From Phycisphaerae bacterium (GTDB taxonomy: Bacteria; Planctomycetota; Phycisphaerae; UBA1845; PWPN01): 64,000 nucleotides of DNA. The translations under genes were made by a program, and so were the position numbers. This document shows positions 40,963 through 52,731 of this stretch, in pieces. Each line of letters starts with the position of its first letter. Within the stretch, counting starts at the first letter, position 1. The stretch is from NCBI GenBank assembly GCA_012719955.1, contig JAAXZI010000041.1, forward strand, positions 1-64,000. The letters are read 5' to 3'. The notes beneath the pieces were generated by a model, which saw nothing but the letters and a program-made list of their open reading frames with translations, searched no databases and was not told the DNA's origin.

Positions 40963-42255
<1,293 letters not shown>

Positions 42256-42274
42256 TTACCCCCAAACAGAAAGG

Positions 42275-42325
42275 GACAACAAACGGCACGGGTGGCCCAC
42301 CTCTTCAGAGGGGGGTTCACGATTT
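42275..42325. repeat. Hairpin repeat related to 24122-24160
   Basis: Reverse complement aaatcgtgaaccccccctctgaagaggtgggccacccg versus aaatcgtgaacccacctctggaagaggtgggccacctg at ~24.12 kb. Confidence 0.75.
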
Positions 42326-43156
42326 CCGCCGTGGAAGCCTATCCCTCCCCGCCATGCTCAACACACCGGCCACGACGATGGCCAGAACCGATACAGTGAG
42401 CAGGAGGATCACACCGCCCATCACACGCACCGGCAGGTGCCGCGAAGCAAACATCAGCAGGGGCGTCAGCGAGCCGAGTATGGCGAAGGGCACGAACACC
42501 GCGGTCTCGCTGGACAGCACCTGCCACCGCGCCCAGCTCCGAGGCATCTGACCGGCGGGTACCACCGGCTCAGTTGAGCCGCACTCGTTGCACACGAGGC
42601 CGGTCGAATGGCGGCGGTCGTAGCCGCAACGCGGGCAAAGCGGGGCGTTCAGCTCCTGCCAACGTGTGCCGAGATTCTTGTAGCAGGAATGGAGTACCAT
42701 TGCGGGAAAACTCGCCAAAACCAGGACCGCGAGGGAGAGGCCCACCAGGTAATGAGAGGACCCACGTTCCAGCAGGCAGCTTACGCCAACGCTAAAGCCA
42801 ATCACCAGGAGGGCCAGCCACTCCACAGCCACGACCGACAACAGTACGCACCGCAGCGCCCGCTCGCGGGCCAGCAGATCATAAGGATGAGGCGTCTCCG
42901 CCGGGGAACCGCGCCACAGTTCCCATGTGAACAGCGGCATGAACCATTGCACAATCCGGAACCTCCGCAGGTAGCGGGCCAGCGCTTGAAGCAACAAAAA
43001 AGGCACGGGGGCAGCAACGAATACCGGCCACAGAAGCAGGGCTGCGGCAATCATCGGCGAGAGAAAGACCTCGAGCCACAGTGGCTGGCCTGATCTGTAG
43101 AATTGGACCACAAACCGAACCGGATCCAAGTCTCTCCAGGCGATCCCTTCCGACAT
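42317..43156 (-). CDS. Membrane protein with zinc ribbon
   Basis: Multi-TM ORF with CPRCGYDRRHSTGLVCNECGSTEPV. Confidence 0.7.
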   Translation of the reverse strand: MSEGIAWRDLDPVRFVVQFYRSGQPLWLEVFLSPMIAAALLLWPVFVAAPVPFLLLQALARYLRRFRIVQWFMPLFTWELWRGSPAETPHPYDLLARERALRCVLLSVVAVEWLALLVIGFSVGVSCLLERGSSHYLVGLSLAVLVLASFPAMVLHSCYKNLGTRWQELNAPLCPRCGYDRRHSTGLVCNECGSTEPVVPAGQMPRSWARWQVLSSETAVFVPFAILGSLTPLLMFASRHLPVRVMGGVILLLTVSVLAIVVAGVLSMAGRDRLPRRKS

Positions 43157-43492
43157 GATGCCTTGCCCTGCCAGTAGCGACGACTGCGGCCAGTCAACTG
43201 AGGCTCGCGACTTTCGCCCATTAATGTACCTGAAAGCTTTGAATTGTGCCCCCGCGCCATAAAATGCACTAAATTGACAGGCGGAGGAAGAATCCCCAAT
43301 ATGTGAAATTTACGGACTGGCCGGGCCGAGAACAGTGTGCTTACCCTAGTCGTGGCACCCGGACTGTGCAGACGAGCTTGATCAGGGGGCGGGAAACCAA
43401 CGAACTCCTTGGTATCGCAATGTTGCCCCCTGGCGTAGGCCGGCCCGGAGATGGGCTTCCACCCTAATTTGCTTGGAAGAGGAACAATCGCC

Positions 43493-46174
43493 ATGGCGGA
43501 TACGCAGACCGCACCGGCAGTGAACGGCGACTGGGAAGAAACGCGGGAATGGCTCGAATCGATTGACTACGTCCTCAAGACGGGCGGGCCCAAACGGGCG
43601 CTGGAACTGCTCGAAACGCTCAAAGAGCATCTGCGTCGCCGTCGCGTGCGGCTTCCCTTCACCGCCAACACGCCCTATGTCAACACCATCCCCCCGGAGG
43701 AGCAGACCCCGTACCCCGGCAATCGCACGCTGGAGCGGCGGATCAAGAGCATCATCCGCTGGAACGCCATGGCCATGGTGGTCCGAGCCAACCGGGAATC
43801 GTCCGGAATTGGCGGCCACATCTCGACTTACGCGTCCATGGCCACCCTCTACGAGGTGGGGTTCAACCACTTTTTCCACGGCAAGGACGGGGACCATCCC
43901 GGCGATATGGTGTACTTCCAGGGCCACTCCGCGCCGGGCATCTACGCGCGGTCGTTCCTGGAAGGCCGGCTCGGCGTCGAGCAGCTTGAAAACTTCCGCC
44001 GGGAGCTGCGTCCTGGAGGCGGCTTATCGTCCTATCCCCACCCCTGGCTCATGCCGGACTACTGGGAGTTTCCCACCGTCTCGATGGGGCTGGGGCCGAT
44101 CATGGCCATTTACCAGGCCCGTTTTAACCGCTACCTGCGCGACCGGGGGATCAAGGATACCAGCCAGGCGCACGTCTGGGCCTTCCTGGGGGACGGCGAA
44201 TGCGATGAGCCCGAGACGCTGGGCGCCATTACGCTGGCCTCCCGCGAGCGGCTCGACAACCTCACTTTCGTGATCAACTGCAACCTGCAGCGGCTCGACG
44301 GCCCGGTACGCGGCAACGGCAAGATCATCCAGGAGCTCGAGGCCGCCTTCCGTGGCGCGGGCTGGAACGTCATCAAGGTGATCTGGTCCAGCGACTGGGA
44401 CCCGCTGCTGGCCCAGGACGAGGAGGGCTGGCTGGTCCGGCGGATGGGCGAAGTGGTCGACGGCGAGTACCAGAAATACACCGTGGAGTCGGGCGCCTAC
44501 ATCCGCGAGCACTTCTTCGGCCGCTACCCGCAACTGCTGAAAATGGTCGAGCAGCTATCGGACGACCACATTCAGCGCATGCGTCGCGGGGGGCACGACC
44601 CGGAGAAGGTCTACGCGGCCTACAAGGCGGCCCTCGATCACAAGGGCGCACCGACGGTCATCCTGGCCAAGACCGTCAAGGGTTATGGGCTGGGCGAAGC
44701 CGGGGAAGGCCGTAACATCACCCATCAGCAGAAGAAGCTCAACGAAGACGAACTGATCGAGTTCCGCAATCGCTTCGGCATTCCCGTCTCGGACGAGGAA
44801 GTGGCCCAGGCCCCGTTCTACAAGCCCCCGGACGACAGCCCGGAGATGAAATACCTGCTCGAACGGCGCAAAGAGCTTGGCGGCTTCCTCCCCCGGCGCA
44901 AGCTCGATTGCCCGCCGCTCCAGACACCGGACGTGGAACTCTTCCGTGAATTTCACGAGGGCACCGGCGATCGCCAGGCCTCGACCATGATGGCCTTCGC
45001 CCGGCTGTTCGCCAAGCTGCTGCGGGAGCCCAACATCGGCAAGCTCATCGTGCCCATTATTCCCGACGAGGCCCGGACCTTCGGGCTGGAGCCGCTCTTC
45101 CGCCAGGTGGGCATCTACTCGCACGTGGGACAGCTCTACGAGCCCGTGGACCGCGACACCCTGCTGTACTACCGCGAGTCCAAGGACGGGCAGATTCTCG
45201 AAGAAGGCATCACCGAGGCCGGTTCGATGTGTTCGTTCATCGCCGCCGGCACGGCCTACGCCAATCACGGCGTGAACATGATTCCCTTCTTCCTCTATTA
45301 TTCGATGTTCGGCTTCCAGCGGATAGGCGACCTGGTCTGGGCCGCGGCCGACATGCGCTGCAAGGGCTTCATGATGGGCGGCACCGCCGGGCGCACCACG
45401 CTGGCCGGCGAAGGCCTCCAGCATCAGGACGGCCACAGCCCGCTGCTGATGTCGGTGGTGCCCAGCATGCAGGTCTACGACCCGGCCTTCGCCTACGAGA
45501 TGGCGGTGATCGTCCGCGACGGCATTCGCCGGATGTACGAGCTGCGTGAGGACATCTTCTACTATCTGACCATCTACAACGAAAATTATGTCCATCCGCC
45601 CATGCCCGAAGGCGCGACCGACGGCATTCTCAAGGGCCTCTACCTGTTCCGGCGGGCGCCGGAAATTCCCAACGTGCAGGGCCGCGTCCAGCTCTTCGGC
45701 AGCGGGCCGATCCTGAGGATGGTCATCGAGGCTTCCGAGCTGTTGCGCGACCGCTACCAGGTGGCGGCCAACGTCTGGAGCGCCACCAGCTACAACCTGC
45801 TGCGCCGCGACTGCCTGGAAGTCGAACGCTGGAACATGCTGCACCCGACAGAGGCTCCCAGAAGGTCTTACCTCTCTGAGCTTCTGGAGAATGAGCCCGG
45901 CCCCTATATCGCGGCCTCGGATTACATCAAGGCGGTGCCTGACCAGATCGCCAAGTGGGTGCCCGGCCGGCTGTTCACCCTGGGCACGGACGGCTTCGGG
46001 CGCAGCGAAGATCGCGACTCGCTGCGGCGCCATTTCGAGATCGATGCCGAGCATATCGCCGTGGCCGCCCTCTACGCACTGGCCGAGGAAGGCGAGATCG
46101 ACCGGAAGGTGGTGGAGAGGGCCATCCGCGAGCTGGGCGTCGATCCGGACGGGATCGATCCGGCCAGGGCATGA
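43493..46174 (+). CDS. aceE: Pyruvate dehydrogenase E1 component, homodimeric type
   Basis: GHISTYASMATLYEVGFNHFF, FLGDGECDEPETLGAI, FVINCNLQRLDGPVRGNGKIIQELEA, GRTTLAGEGLQHQDGHS. Confidence 0.97.
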   Translation: MADTQTAPAVNGDWEETREWLESIDYVLKTGGPKRALELLETLKEHLRRRRVRLPFTANTPYVNTIPPEEQTPYPGNRTLERRIKSIIRWNAMAMVVRANRESSGIGGHISTYASMATLYEVGFNHFFHGKDGDHPGDMVYFQGHSAPGIYARSFLEGRLGVEQLENFRRELRPGGGLSSYPHPWLMPDYWEFPTVSMGLGPIMAIYQARFNRYLRDRGIKDTSQAHVWAFLGDGECDEPETLGAITLASRERLDNLTFVINCNLQRLDGPVRGNGKIIQELEAAFRGAGWNVIKVIWSSDWDPLLAQDEEGWLVRRMGEVVDGEYQKYTVESGAYIREHFFGRYPQLLKMVEQLSDDHIQRMRRGGHDPEKVYAAYKAALDHKGAPTVILAKTVKGYGLGEAGEGRNITHQQKKLNEDELIEFRNRFGIPVSDEEVAQAPFYKPPDDSPEMKYLLERRKELGGFLPRRKLDCPPLQTPDVELFREFHEGTGDRQASTMMAFARLFAKLLREPNIGKLIVPIIPDEARTFGLEPLFRQVGIYSHVGQLYEPVDRDTLLYYRESKDGQILEEGITEAGSMCSFIAAGTAYANHGVNMIPFFLYYSMFGFQRIGDLVWAAADMRCKGFMMGGTAGRTTLAGEGLQHQDGHSPLLMSVVPSMQVYDPAFAYEMAVIVRDGIRRMYELREDIFYYLTIYNENYVHPPMPEGATDGILKGLYLFRRAPEIPNVQGRVQLFGSGPILRMVIEASELLRDRYQVAANVWSATSYNLLRRDCLEVERWNMLHPTEAPRRSYLSELLENEPGPYIAASDYIKAVPDQIAKWVPGRLFTLGTDGFGRSEDRDSLRRHFEIDAEHIAVAALYALAEEGEIDRKVVERAIRELGVDPDGIDPARA

Positions 46175-46324
46175 GCGCTGGTCAGAACCAGGCACTCCCG
46201 AGCCGATGAGAATGTGGAGCAGCGGTTTTCCGGGGCCGGCGGTCCCGGTCGCGAGGCGAATCACGAGCCCTCCTGCCGGGAAGGAGGGCCACCCGGCATA
46301 AATGTGGCTAACTGATGCGGGAAG

Positions 46325-47812
46325 GTGAACACCTTGAAAGACTTCAAACTACCCGACCTGGGTGAGAACATCGAATCGGGCGACATCGTTCAGGTGCTGG
46401 TCAAAGAGGGCGATGTCATCAGCCCCGAACAGCCGGTGGTCGAGATCGAGACGGACAAGGCCGTGGTGGAAGTGCCCTGCCCCTTCGGCGGCAGGATTGT
46501 GAAAGTCCACATCCAGCCCGGGCAGAAGGTCAAGGTCGGCGCAACGCTGGTCACCGTCGAAGAAGCGGAAGGCGCCGCTCCGGCCGGACCCGCGGCCGAA
46601 GCTCCCGCCCAGGCTCCGGCCAAGGCACCCGAGGCCGCCAAAGCGGCAGACGCGGAAACGGCTCAACCGGCCGTCGCCGGGAAAGCCCCGCCACCGGCCA
46701 CTCCTGCTCCCCCTACGGCCCCCCCGGCGCGAGCTGAGGAACCCGCAGCGCCGCGCCCGGAGCAACCGGCGGCCGCTCCCTACGACATTCTGAAACCCGA
46801 GCCAGCCGCGGCCACCCCGACGGGGCCTTCGCCCGGTCGGAGCAAGGTCTCCCGGCCGGTCGGCCCGCCTCCGCAACCCAAGCTGGCCGAAGGCGAACCG
46901 ATTCCCGCCGGGCCGGCCACCCGCCGCCTGGCCCGCGAGTTGGGCGTGGATCTGAGCGAGGTGGCCGCCGCCAACCCCGGCGAGCGGCTCACCGAGGAGC
47001 ACATCAAGCGGTTTGTGCGCGAGCGCTCCGCCGGGCTGCACGCGGCCCCGGCCGGAGCCGGACCGGCCGTGCATGTGCCGCCGCTGCCGGACTTCGCCCA
47101 GTGGGGGCCCGTGGAGCGCGTCCCCTTCTCGTCGCTGCAGCGCAAGACCGCCGAGCATCTCAGCGCTTCCTGGCTCATCGCTCCGCACGTGACCCAGTGC
47201 GACGAGGCCGATGTCACCGAGCTGGAGGCCCTGCGCAAGCGCTTCCAGCAGAGTGTCGCGGACAAGGGCAAGCCGATCAAGCTGACGGTCACCGCGTTCA
47301 TCCTGAAGGCCGCGACGGTGGCCCTTAAGGAATTCCCGCAGTTCAACGCCTCGCTGGATAGCGCCGCGGGGCAGTTGGTACTCAAGCGCTACTACCACCT
47401 TGGAGTGGCCGTGGACACGCCGGCCGGCCTGATCGTGCCCGTGATCCGCGATGTGGACAAGAAGACCATCCTCCAGATCGCCAACGAGATGAACGAAGTC
47501 GCCGAGCGGACGCGCAATCGCAAGATCGGTATCGAGGAGCTGCGCGGCGGGACGTTCACGATCACCAACCTGGGCGGTATCGGCGGGACCTACTTCACGC
47601 CCATCATCAACTACCCCGAGGTGGCTATCCTGGGCGTGAGCCGGGCGCGCGAGGTTCCGGTGCTGCGCGATGGGCAGCTCGCCACGAAGCTGATGCTCCC
47701 GCTGTCGCTGTCGTACGATCACCGGGTGATCAACGGCGCGGACGGCGCGCGGTTCCTGCGCCGCGTGGCCGGCTTGCTGGAAGATCCGGAGCTGCTGCTG
47801 CTGGAGGGGTGA
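46325..47812 (+). CDS. aceF: Dihydrolipoamide acetyltransferase (PDH E2)
   Basis: Lipoyl domain EIETDKAVVEVPCPFGG, Pro/Ala linker, E3BD, catalytic SYDHRVINGADGARFL. Confidence 0.95.
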   Translation: MNTLKDFKLPDLGENIESGDIVQVLVKEGDVISPEQPVVEIETDKAVVEVPCPFGGRIVKVHIQPGQKVKVGATLVTVEEAEGAAPAGPAAEAPAQAPAKAPEAAKAADAETAQPAVAGKAPPPATPAPPTAPPARAEEPAAPRPEQPAAAPYDILKPEPAAATPTGPSPGRSKVSRPVGPPPQPKLAEGEPIPAGPATRRLARELGVDLSEVAAANPGERLTEEHIKRFVRERSAGLHAAPAGAGPAVHVPPLPDFAQWGPVERVPFSSLQRKTAEHLSASWLIAPHVTQCDEADVTELEALRKRFQQSVADKGKPIKLTVTAFILKAATVALKEFPQFNASLDSAAGQLVLKRYYHLGVAVDTPAGLIVPVIRDVDKKTILQIANEMNEVAERTRNRKIGIEELRGGTFTITNLGGIGGTYFTPIINYPEVAILGVSRAREVPVLRDGQLATKLMLPLSLSYDHRVINGADGARFLRRVAGLLEDPELLLLEG

Positions 47813-47862
47813 GGGACGAGGGACGAGGGGCGAGAGCTGGAACATGAGGAAGAAGGGCACTT

Positions 47863-49314
47863 ATGGCCACCAACACGATTGAAACGGACTTAGTCGTCAT
47901 CGGCGCGGGCCCCGGGGGCTATGCCGCCGCGTTCGCCGCCGCCGACCGCGGGATCAAGACCGTCCTGGTGGACGCCGACGAGCGCCCGGGCGGCGTCTGC
48001 CTCAACCGCGGCTGCATTCCCTCTAAAACCCTCCTGCATGCCGCCCGCATCATCGCTGAAACCCATGAGGCCAAGGCCATGGGCCTGACCTTCGGTGAGC
48101 CCAAGATCGACCTCGACGCCCTGCGCAAATGGAAGAACGACGTCATCGCCAAGAATGCCAACGGCGTTCGCCAGCTCGCCAAGTCGCGCGGTGTGCAGAT
48201 CGTGCGGGCCTGGGCCCGTTTCGAGAATTCCACCACGCTGCTGCTCTCCAGCCAGCCCGGCGGCGAGCCCGACCAGGGCCGGCTGACCTACCGCCACGCG
48301 ATTCTGGCCACCGGTTCGCTGCCGGCCCGCATTCCGGCCTTCGACATCGGCAGCCCGCGGGTGATCGATTCCACCGGGGCCCTCGATCTGCCGGACATTC
48401 CGAAATCGCTGCTGGTCATCGGCGGCGGCTACATCGGCCTGGAGATGGGCACGGTGTACGCCGCGCTGGGCTCGGAAGTCACCGTGGTGGAAATGACCGA
48501 CGGGCTGCTGCCCGGCGCCGACCGCGACCTCGTGCGCGTGCTGGCCAACCGGCTCAAGAAGGATTTCAAGAACATCTACCTGAGCACCAAGGTGACCAGG
48601 CTGGAGGACACGCTCAAGAGCGTCCGTGTCCATTTCGAGAAGGCGGACAATGCCACCGGCTCCGCCCCGCCGCCCACCGAGTTCGACCGCGTGCTGGTGG
48701 CCGTCGGCCGAACGCCCAACAGTAAGAATCTGGGTCTGGAGAATACCAGGGTCAAAGTCACGCAGCGCGGCTTCGTCGAGATCGACAATCAGTGCCGCAC
48801 AGCCGACGAGTACATCCTGGCCATCGGCGATGTGGCCGGCGAGCCCATGCTGGCCCACAAGGCCCACTATGAAGCTGTCATCGCGGTAGAGGTAATTGCC
48901 GGCGTGAAGGGGGCCGCCAAGGACGCCCGGGCGATTCCCGCCGTGGTGTTCACCGACCCGGAGATCGCCTGGGCCGGCCTGACCGAGACACAGGCCGCTC
49001 AGCAGGGCATCGCCGTCGAGGTCGCCAAGTTCCCCTGGGGCGCGTCCGGGCGGGCCACGGCCATCGGGCGGAACGACGGCCTGACCAAGTTCATCGTCGC
49101 GCCGGAGTCCAAGCGCATCCTGGGCGTGGGCATCGTGGGCGTAAACGCCGGCGAGTTGATCGCCGAGGGCACCCTGGCCATCGAAATGGGGGCCACCGCC
49201 GCGGACGTGGGCATGACCATCCACGCCCATCCCACCCTGGCGGAGACCTTCATGGAAGGCGCGGAAATCGCCGCCACCGGCAGCACAACGCACATTTACC
49301 GACCGCCACGATGA
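47863..49314 (+). CDS. lpdA: Dihydrolipoyl dehydrogenase
   Basis: VVIGAGPGGYAAAFAAADRG, GGVCLNRGCIPSKTLL, AIGDVAGEPMLAHKAHYE, IHAHPTLAETFMEGAE. Confidence 0.97.
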   Translation: MATNTIETDLVVIGAGPGGYAAAFAAADRGIKTVLVDADERPGGVCLNRGCIPSKTLLHAARIIAETHEAKAMGLTFGEPKIDLDALRKWKNDVIAKNANGVRQLAKSRGVQIVRAWARFENSTTLLLSSQPGGEPDQGRLTYRHAILATGSLPARIPAFDIGSPRVIDSTGALDLPDIPKSLLVIGGGYIGLEMGTVYAALGSEVTVVEMTDGLLPGADRDLVRVLANRLKKDFKNIYLSTKVTRLEDTLKSVRVHFEKADNATGSAPPPTEFDRVLVAVGRTPNSKNLGLENTRVKVTQRGFVEIDNQCRTADEYILAIGDVAGEPMLAHKAHYEAVIAVEVIAGVKGAAKDARAIPAVVFTDPEIAWAGLTETQAAQQGIAVEVAKFPWGASGRATAIGRNDGLTKFIVAPESKRILGVGIVGVNAGELIAEGTLAIEMGATAADVGMTIHAHPTLAETFMEGAEIAATGSTTHIYRPPR

Positions 49315-49379
49315 GACTCAAGATTGCATGGGGAGATCTGCGCTACGACCAGTCGGGCTTTCACACACCCACCCCGGGG

Positions 49380-49595
49380 TCACTGGCCGCGAACGACCTT
49401 TAAGACGCGGAAATCATCCTTCGCGATGGTCACGCGCGCGCCCCCGCCGAGCGCCTCTCCCCGGGGGATGAACTCGAAGACCCAGCAGGTCCCCTGGTCT
49501 TCCACGGTCACCTCATCGTCCTTATGGATCGCGTCTGCGGCGGCACGGCGGGCAGCTTCAAGACCGTCGAGAAGTGGATTCAGGACTAAACTCAT
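49380..49595 (-). CDS. Small NTF2-fold-type immunity-like protein (tentative)
   Basis: VEDQGTCWVFEFIPRGEALGGGARVTIAKDDFRVLKVVRGQ resembles immunity proteins of polymorphic toxins; overlaps the toxin-like gene stop. Confidence 0.4.
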   Translation of the reverse strand: MSLVLNPLLDGLEAARRAAADAIHKDDEVTVEDQGTCWVFEFIPRGEALGGGARVTIAKDDFRVLKVVRGQ

Positions 49596-50026
49596 AGTGA
49601 AAGCACCTCGTCACGTCTTCCAACCACAGAAACGCGCGCGTCCGCAGCGATCTCGTAAACCAGCGTCCTGCTGATCACAAAGCCTCGCAGCCGACGACGT
49701 TCATGCCAGCGCCGATCCGACTGGCTCGGACATTGCTCCCATTCACGCCCCATCTCGTCGATGGGCGGGTTGGGGTGCGTATGGAACGCGGCAACCACAG
49801 TTCTTCCATTATAGCAATTGTTGGCGTCCAGCGGCGGCGGCACGATGCGGCACTGGTCGCCGCGCGGCTAGCGCTCAATGTCACATGAATGGTCCGGGTT
49901 TAGCACGATGTACCCGCCCTCCTCGTGACGCCCAGCGGCTTCGTCGGGCTGGGATTCGTCCCAAGCCCGGGCCATTCCGGCTATTACCGCAGGGTCCGCC
50001 AAAGGGTCCACGGGATACTCGGACAT
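49592..50026 (-). pseudogene. JAB/DUF4329-like toxin domain gene with one in-frame amber stop
   Basis: EEGGYIVLNPDHSCDIER*PRGDQCRIVPPPLDANNCYNGRTVVAAFHTHPNPPIDEMGREWEQ...LRGFVISRTLVYEIAADARVSVVGRRDEVL; TAG at 49868-49870, same frame on both sides. Confidence 0.55.
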
Positions 50027-50152
50027 GGACGCAACTCTGGCCCCGATTCCCTCTGTCGGCAAGACTCAGCAAGCGCGGGGGATACAGGCCCCTGGCGGTG
50101 TAATCGTCTTCTGACTTAGAATGTGATTGCTCGATGACTCGCGCGCTGAGGC

Positions 50153-50554
50153 TTGAAGATGAACGAATTGAAACACCTTGGCAAAACGTCAAACCAGCCG
50201 GTGGAGACGATCGATCTGATCGAATGGAAGGGCGAGCGCATTACCGTGCGCCTGGAGGTCGCAGATTTCACCTCGCTGTGCCCGGTTACCGGCCAGCCGG
50301 ACTTCGGTTCACTCGTCATCGAGTACGTGCCCCATCAGCACCTGGCCGAGACCAAGTCGGTGAAGCTCTACCTGTGGCGTTATCGCAATGAACGCGGCTT
50401 CAACGAGGTGCTCATCGACTCTATTGCCCGCGACCTGTACCGCCAGCTTCGGCCGCACTGGCTGCGGGTGACCGGCCAGTTCCACCCCCGCGGGGGGATC
50501 AGCGTCACGGCGATTTCGGAACACGGTGAGCGCTCGTATCGGCCGGAAGGATAG
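50153..50554 (+). CDS. queF: NADPH-dependent 7-cyano-7-deazaguanine reductase QueF
   Basis: FTSLCPVTGQPDFGSLVIEYVPHQHLAETKSVKLYLWRYRNERGFNEVLIDSI. Confidence 0.95.
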   Translation: MKMNELKHLGKTSNQPVETIDLIEWKGERITVRLEVADFTSLCPVTGQPDFGSLVIEYVPHQHLAETKSVKLYLWRYRNERGFNEVLIDSIARDLYRQLRPHWLRVTGQFHPRGGISVTAISEHGERSYRPEG

Positions 50555-50638
50555 TACGGGGCTGAGGTGCGGCCCATGTGAAGAGTGGGATCAAGATTGA
50601 GATTAAGAGAAGGATGACCTGCATTCGAAAGTGCGGAC

Positions 50639-51241
50639 ATGCCCGACCGCAGCTACATGATCAACGAGATCTTTTACTCCCTCCAGGGCGAGGGCGGCCG
50701 GGCGGGTACGGCCAATCTCTTCCTGCGCTTCGCCGGCTGCAACCAGACCTGCCGTAAGGAGACCCACGGCTTCGACTGCGATACCGAGTTCGCCAGCGGC
50801 CGGCGCATGACGCTGGCCGAGATCCTGGCCGAGTTCCGCCAGATCGGGCCCGGCTGCAACTGGGTCATCCTCACCGGCGGCGAGCCCGCCCTGCAGGTGG
50901 ACCGCGAGCTGATCGACGCGTTGCACGCCGCCGGCTACAAGCTCGCGATTGAGACCAACGGCAGTATCGAACTGCCCCCCGGCATCGACTGGATCACCGT
51001 CAGCCCCAAGGTGGCCGAGCATGCCATCCGCCAGCGGTTCGCCCACGAGGTCAAGTACGTCCGCGGCTACGGACAGGGCATTCCCAAGACCGTGGTACAG
51101 GCGGAACACAAGCTCATCTCGCCCGCCTTCGAGGGCAACATCCTCGATCCCCGCACGCTGGAATGGTGCATTCGTCTGGTTAAAGAGAACCCCAACTGGC
51201 GGCTATCGGTGCAGATGCACAAGAACTGGAATATACGCTGA
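50639..51241 (+). CDS. queE: 7-carboxy-7-deazaguanine synthase QueE
   Basis: MINEIFYSLQGEGGRAGTANLFLRFAGCNQTC...GFDCDTEF, VILTGGEPALQVD, LSVQMHKNWNIR. Confidence 0.93.
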   Translation: MPDRSYMINEIFYSLQGEGGRAGTANLFLRFAGCNQTCRKETHGFDCDTEFASGRRMTLAEILAEFRQIGPGCNWVILTGGEPALQVDRELIDALHAAGYKLAIETNGSIELPPGIDWITVSPKVAEHAIRQRFAHEVKYVRGYGQGIPKTVVQAEHKLISPAFEGNILDPRTLEWCIRLVKENPNWRLSVQMHKNWNIR

Positions 51242-51279
51242 GGAAGCGCCGGCGCTCATCCTGGACACTGCGCCCAAGC

Positions 51280-51442
51280 TCGTAGCGGCCGGGCTCCGTA
51301 CCGGCCGTTACAGAAAATGACTCACTTTGCGCTGTCGGGCTGGAGCAGATGACGTGTGAGAGATGGAGAGTGTGAGCGATGGAGAGAGAAGACTGTCGCT
51401 CCCTCTCTCCATCGCTCCATCTCTCCTTCTCTCCATCTTTTC
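51280..51442. repeat. Intergenic repeat: module C copy plus gagagatgg-type inverted low-complexity sequence
   Basis: cgtagcggccgggctccgtaccggccgtt; then agatggagagtgtgagcgatggagag ... ctctctccatcgctccatctctcc. Confidence 0.75.
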
Positions 51443-52501
51443 CTACCTGCGCTTGCCGCGCTCTTTCGGCTTCTCCGGCTTCTTGGCCTCTTCCTGCTCC
51501 CACGGCGGCACGTACGGCACCGCCTTGGGAGAACGAAGCGGCAACCGCCGCAGGATCACGAACAGACTCACGCCGGTGACGAAAATAAGGACACTCACGA
51601 ACTGCGAGATGGTCAGCCCGGCCGTATCGTGCGGGTTGTCCATACGAATGATCTCCTCGAATACCCGCATGATCGGATACAGCGTCAGGAACAGGGCCAG
51701 CACGATGCCCTGTCGCTTGCGCCGATAGAACACCACACTGAGCAGGAAGGCCAGCAACGCGGCATTGATGGATGCATAGAGCTGCGCGGGGTGCAGACTG
51801 CTGGAATGCATCGTCGACGCCTCCGCTACGAGCTCCTTCGGCGTTCGCCCGAACTTGCGCGCCTGGCCGGCCAAGGCATCCGCATATTTAGGGTCATCGG
51901 GAGCGGGATTGATCGGCCACGCCTGGGTTCCCGACCGCGAGACGTAAATGAACTCCGCCGGAAGGGCCACCGTCCGCTCATCCCACTGCCGAACGAAGGG
52001 CGCGCTGCCATACGGAAAATGGACCGCCCAGGGAAGATGCTCCGGACACACGCCGCCCCAGCAGCAACCGTTCAGAAAACAACCCACCCGGGTCACCGCC
52101 AGACCGAAGGCCAGCGACGGCGCAAAGATGTCCAGGTACAAGCGCCAGGAGGCCTTGTTCCACCACAGGTACACCAGCAGCGCCGATACCGCGCCCAGGA
52201 ACCCGCCGTAGAACTCCATACCCCCCGCGGTGATGTTCACGGCCGCCCAGAAGCCGCGCCCGGCGAAATGCTGGTCCCAATAGTGGATGACGTAAAAGAG
52301 CCGGGCCCCGACAATCGCCGCGATCAGGGCCACGAACCCGCAGTTCACGACCAGCTCCGGATTGGCCTTCACCCGCTGGGCGCGCCGGGCAGCCCACCAT
52401 GTGCCTCCCAGGAAGCCGATCATCAGCATCAGCCCGTAGCTGCGGATGTCGAACTCGTGGGGCCAGAACGGTAACTCAAGATGGATAATGGTCGGCCACA
52501 T
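51443..52501 (-). CDS. lgt: Prolipoprotein diacylglyceryl transferase
   Basis: DIRSYGLMLMIGFLGGTWWAARRA, GGMEFYGGFLGA, RVGCFLNGCCWGG, HPAQLYASINA. Confidence 0.93.
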   Translation of the reverse strand: MWPTIIHLELPFWPHEFDIRSYGLMLMIGFLGGTWWAARRAQRVKANPELVVNCGFVALIAAIVGARLFYVIHYWDQHFAGRGFWAAVNITAGGMEFYGGFLGAVSALLVYLWWNKASWRLYLDIFAPSLAFGLAVTRVGCFLNGCCWGGVCPEHLPWAVHFPYGSAPFVRQWDERTVALPAEFIYVSRSGTQAWPINPAPDDPKYADALAGQARKFGRTPKELVAEASTMHSSSLHPAQLYASINAALLAFLLSVVFYRRKRQGIVLALFLTLYPIMRVFEEIIRMDNPHDTAGLTISQFVSVLIFVTGVSLFVILRRLPLRSPKAVPYVPPWEQEEAKKPEKPKERGKRR

Positions 52502-52731
52502 GGATCAGCTTTCGCTCCGTGAACGGGGCAAGCCCGTCAGAGACTCACATTACTCCTGTAAGGCCACTCCCCGCGCCCGCCACAGTTTAGGTCCTTCAGC
52601 GCGACCGTGCCAGAAGAGCGCCCGGCCGGAGCAGCTCCTGGAGAACACGTGGGCACGCCGGTCCGGCCAGCGGCGCCCTCGCCGTCAACCTCGTCAGCAT
52701 CGCCGGCACAAATCTCGAACCCTGAACCCGC

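Noticed and set aside
50104-50153. preQ1 riboswitch upstream of queF
   Set aside because: Looked for a C-rich pseudoknot-type aptamer; none visible in the short leader.
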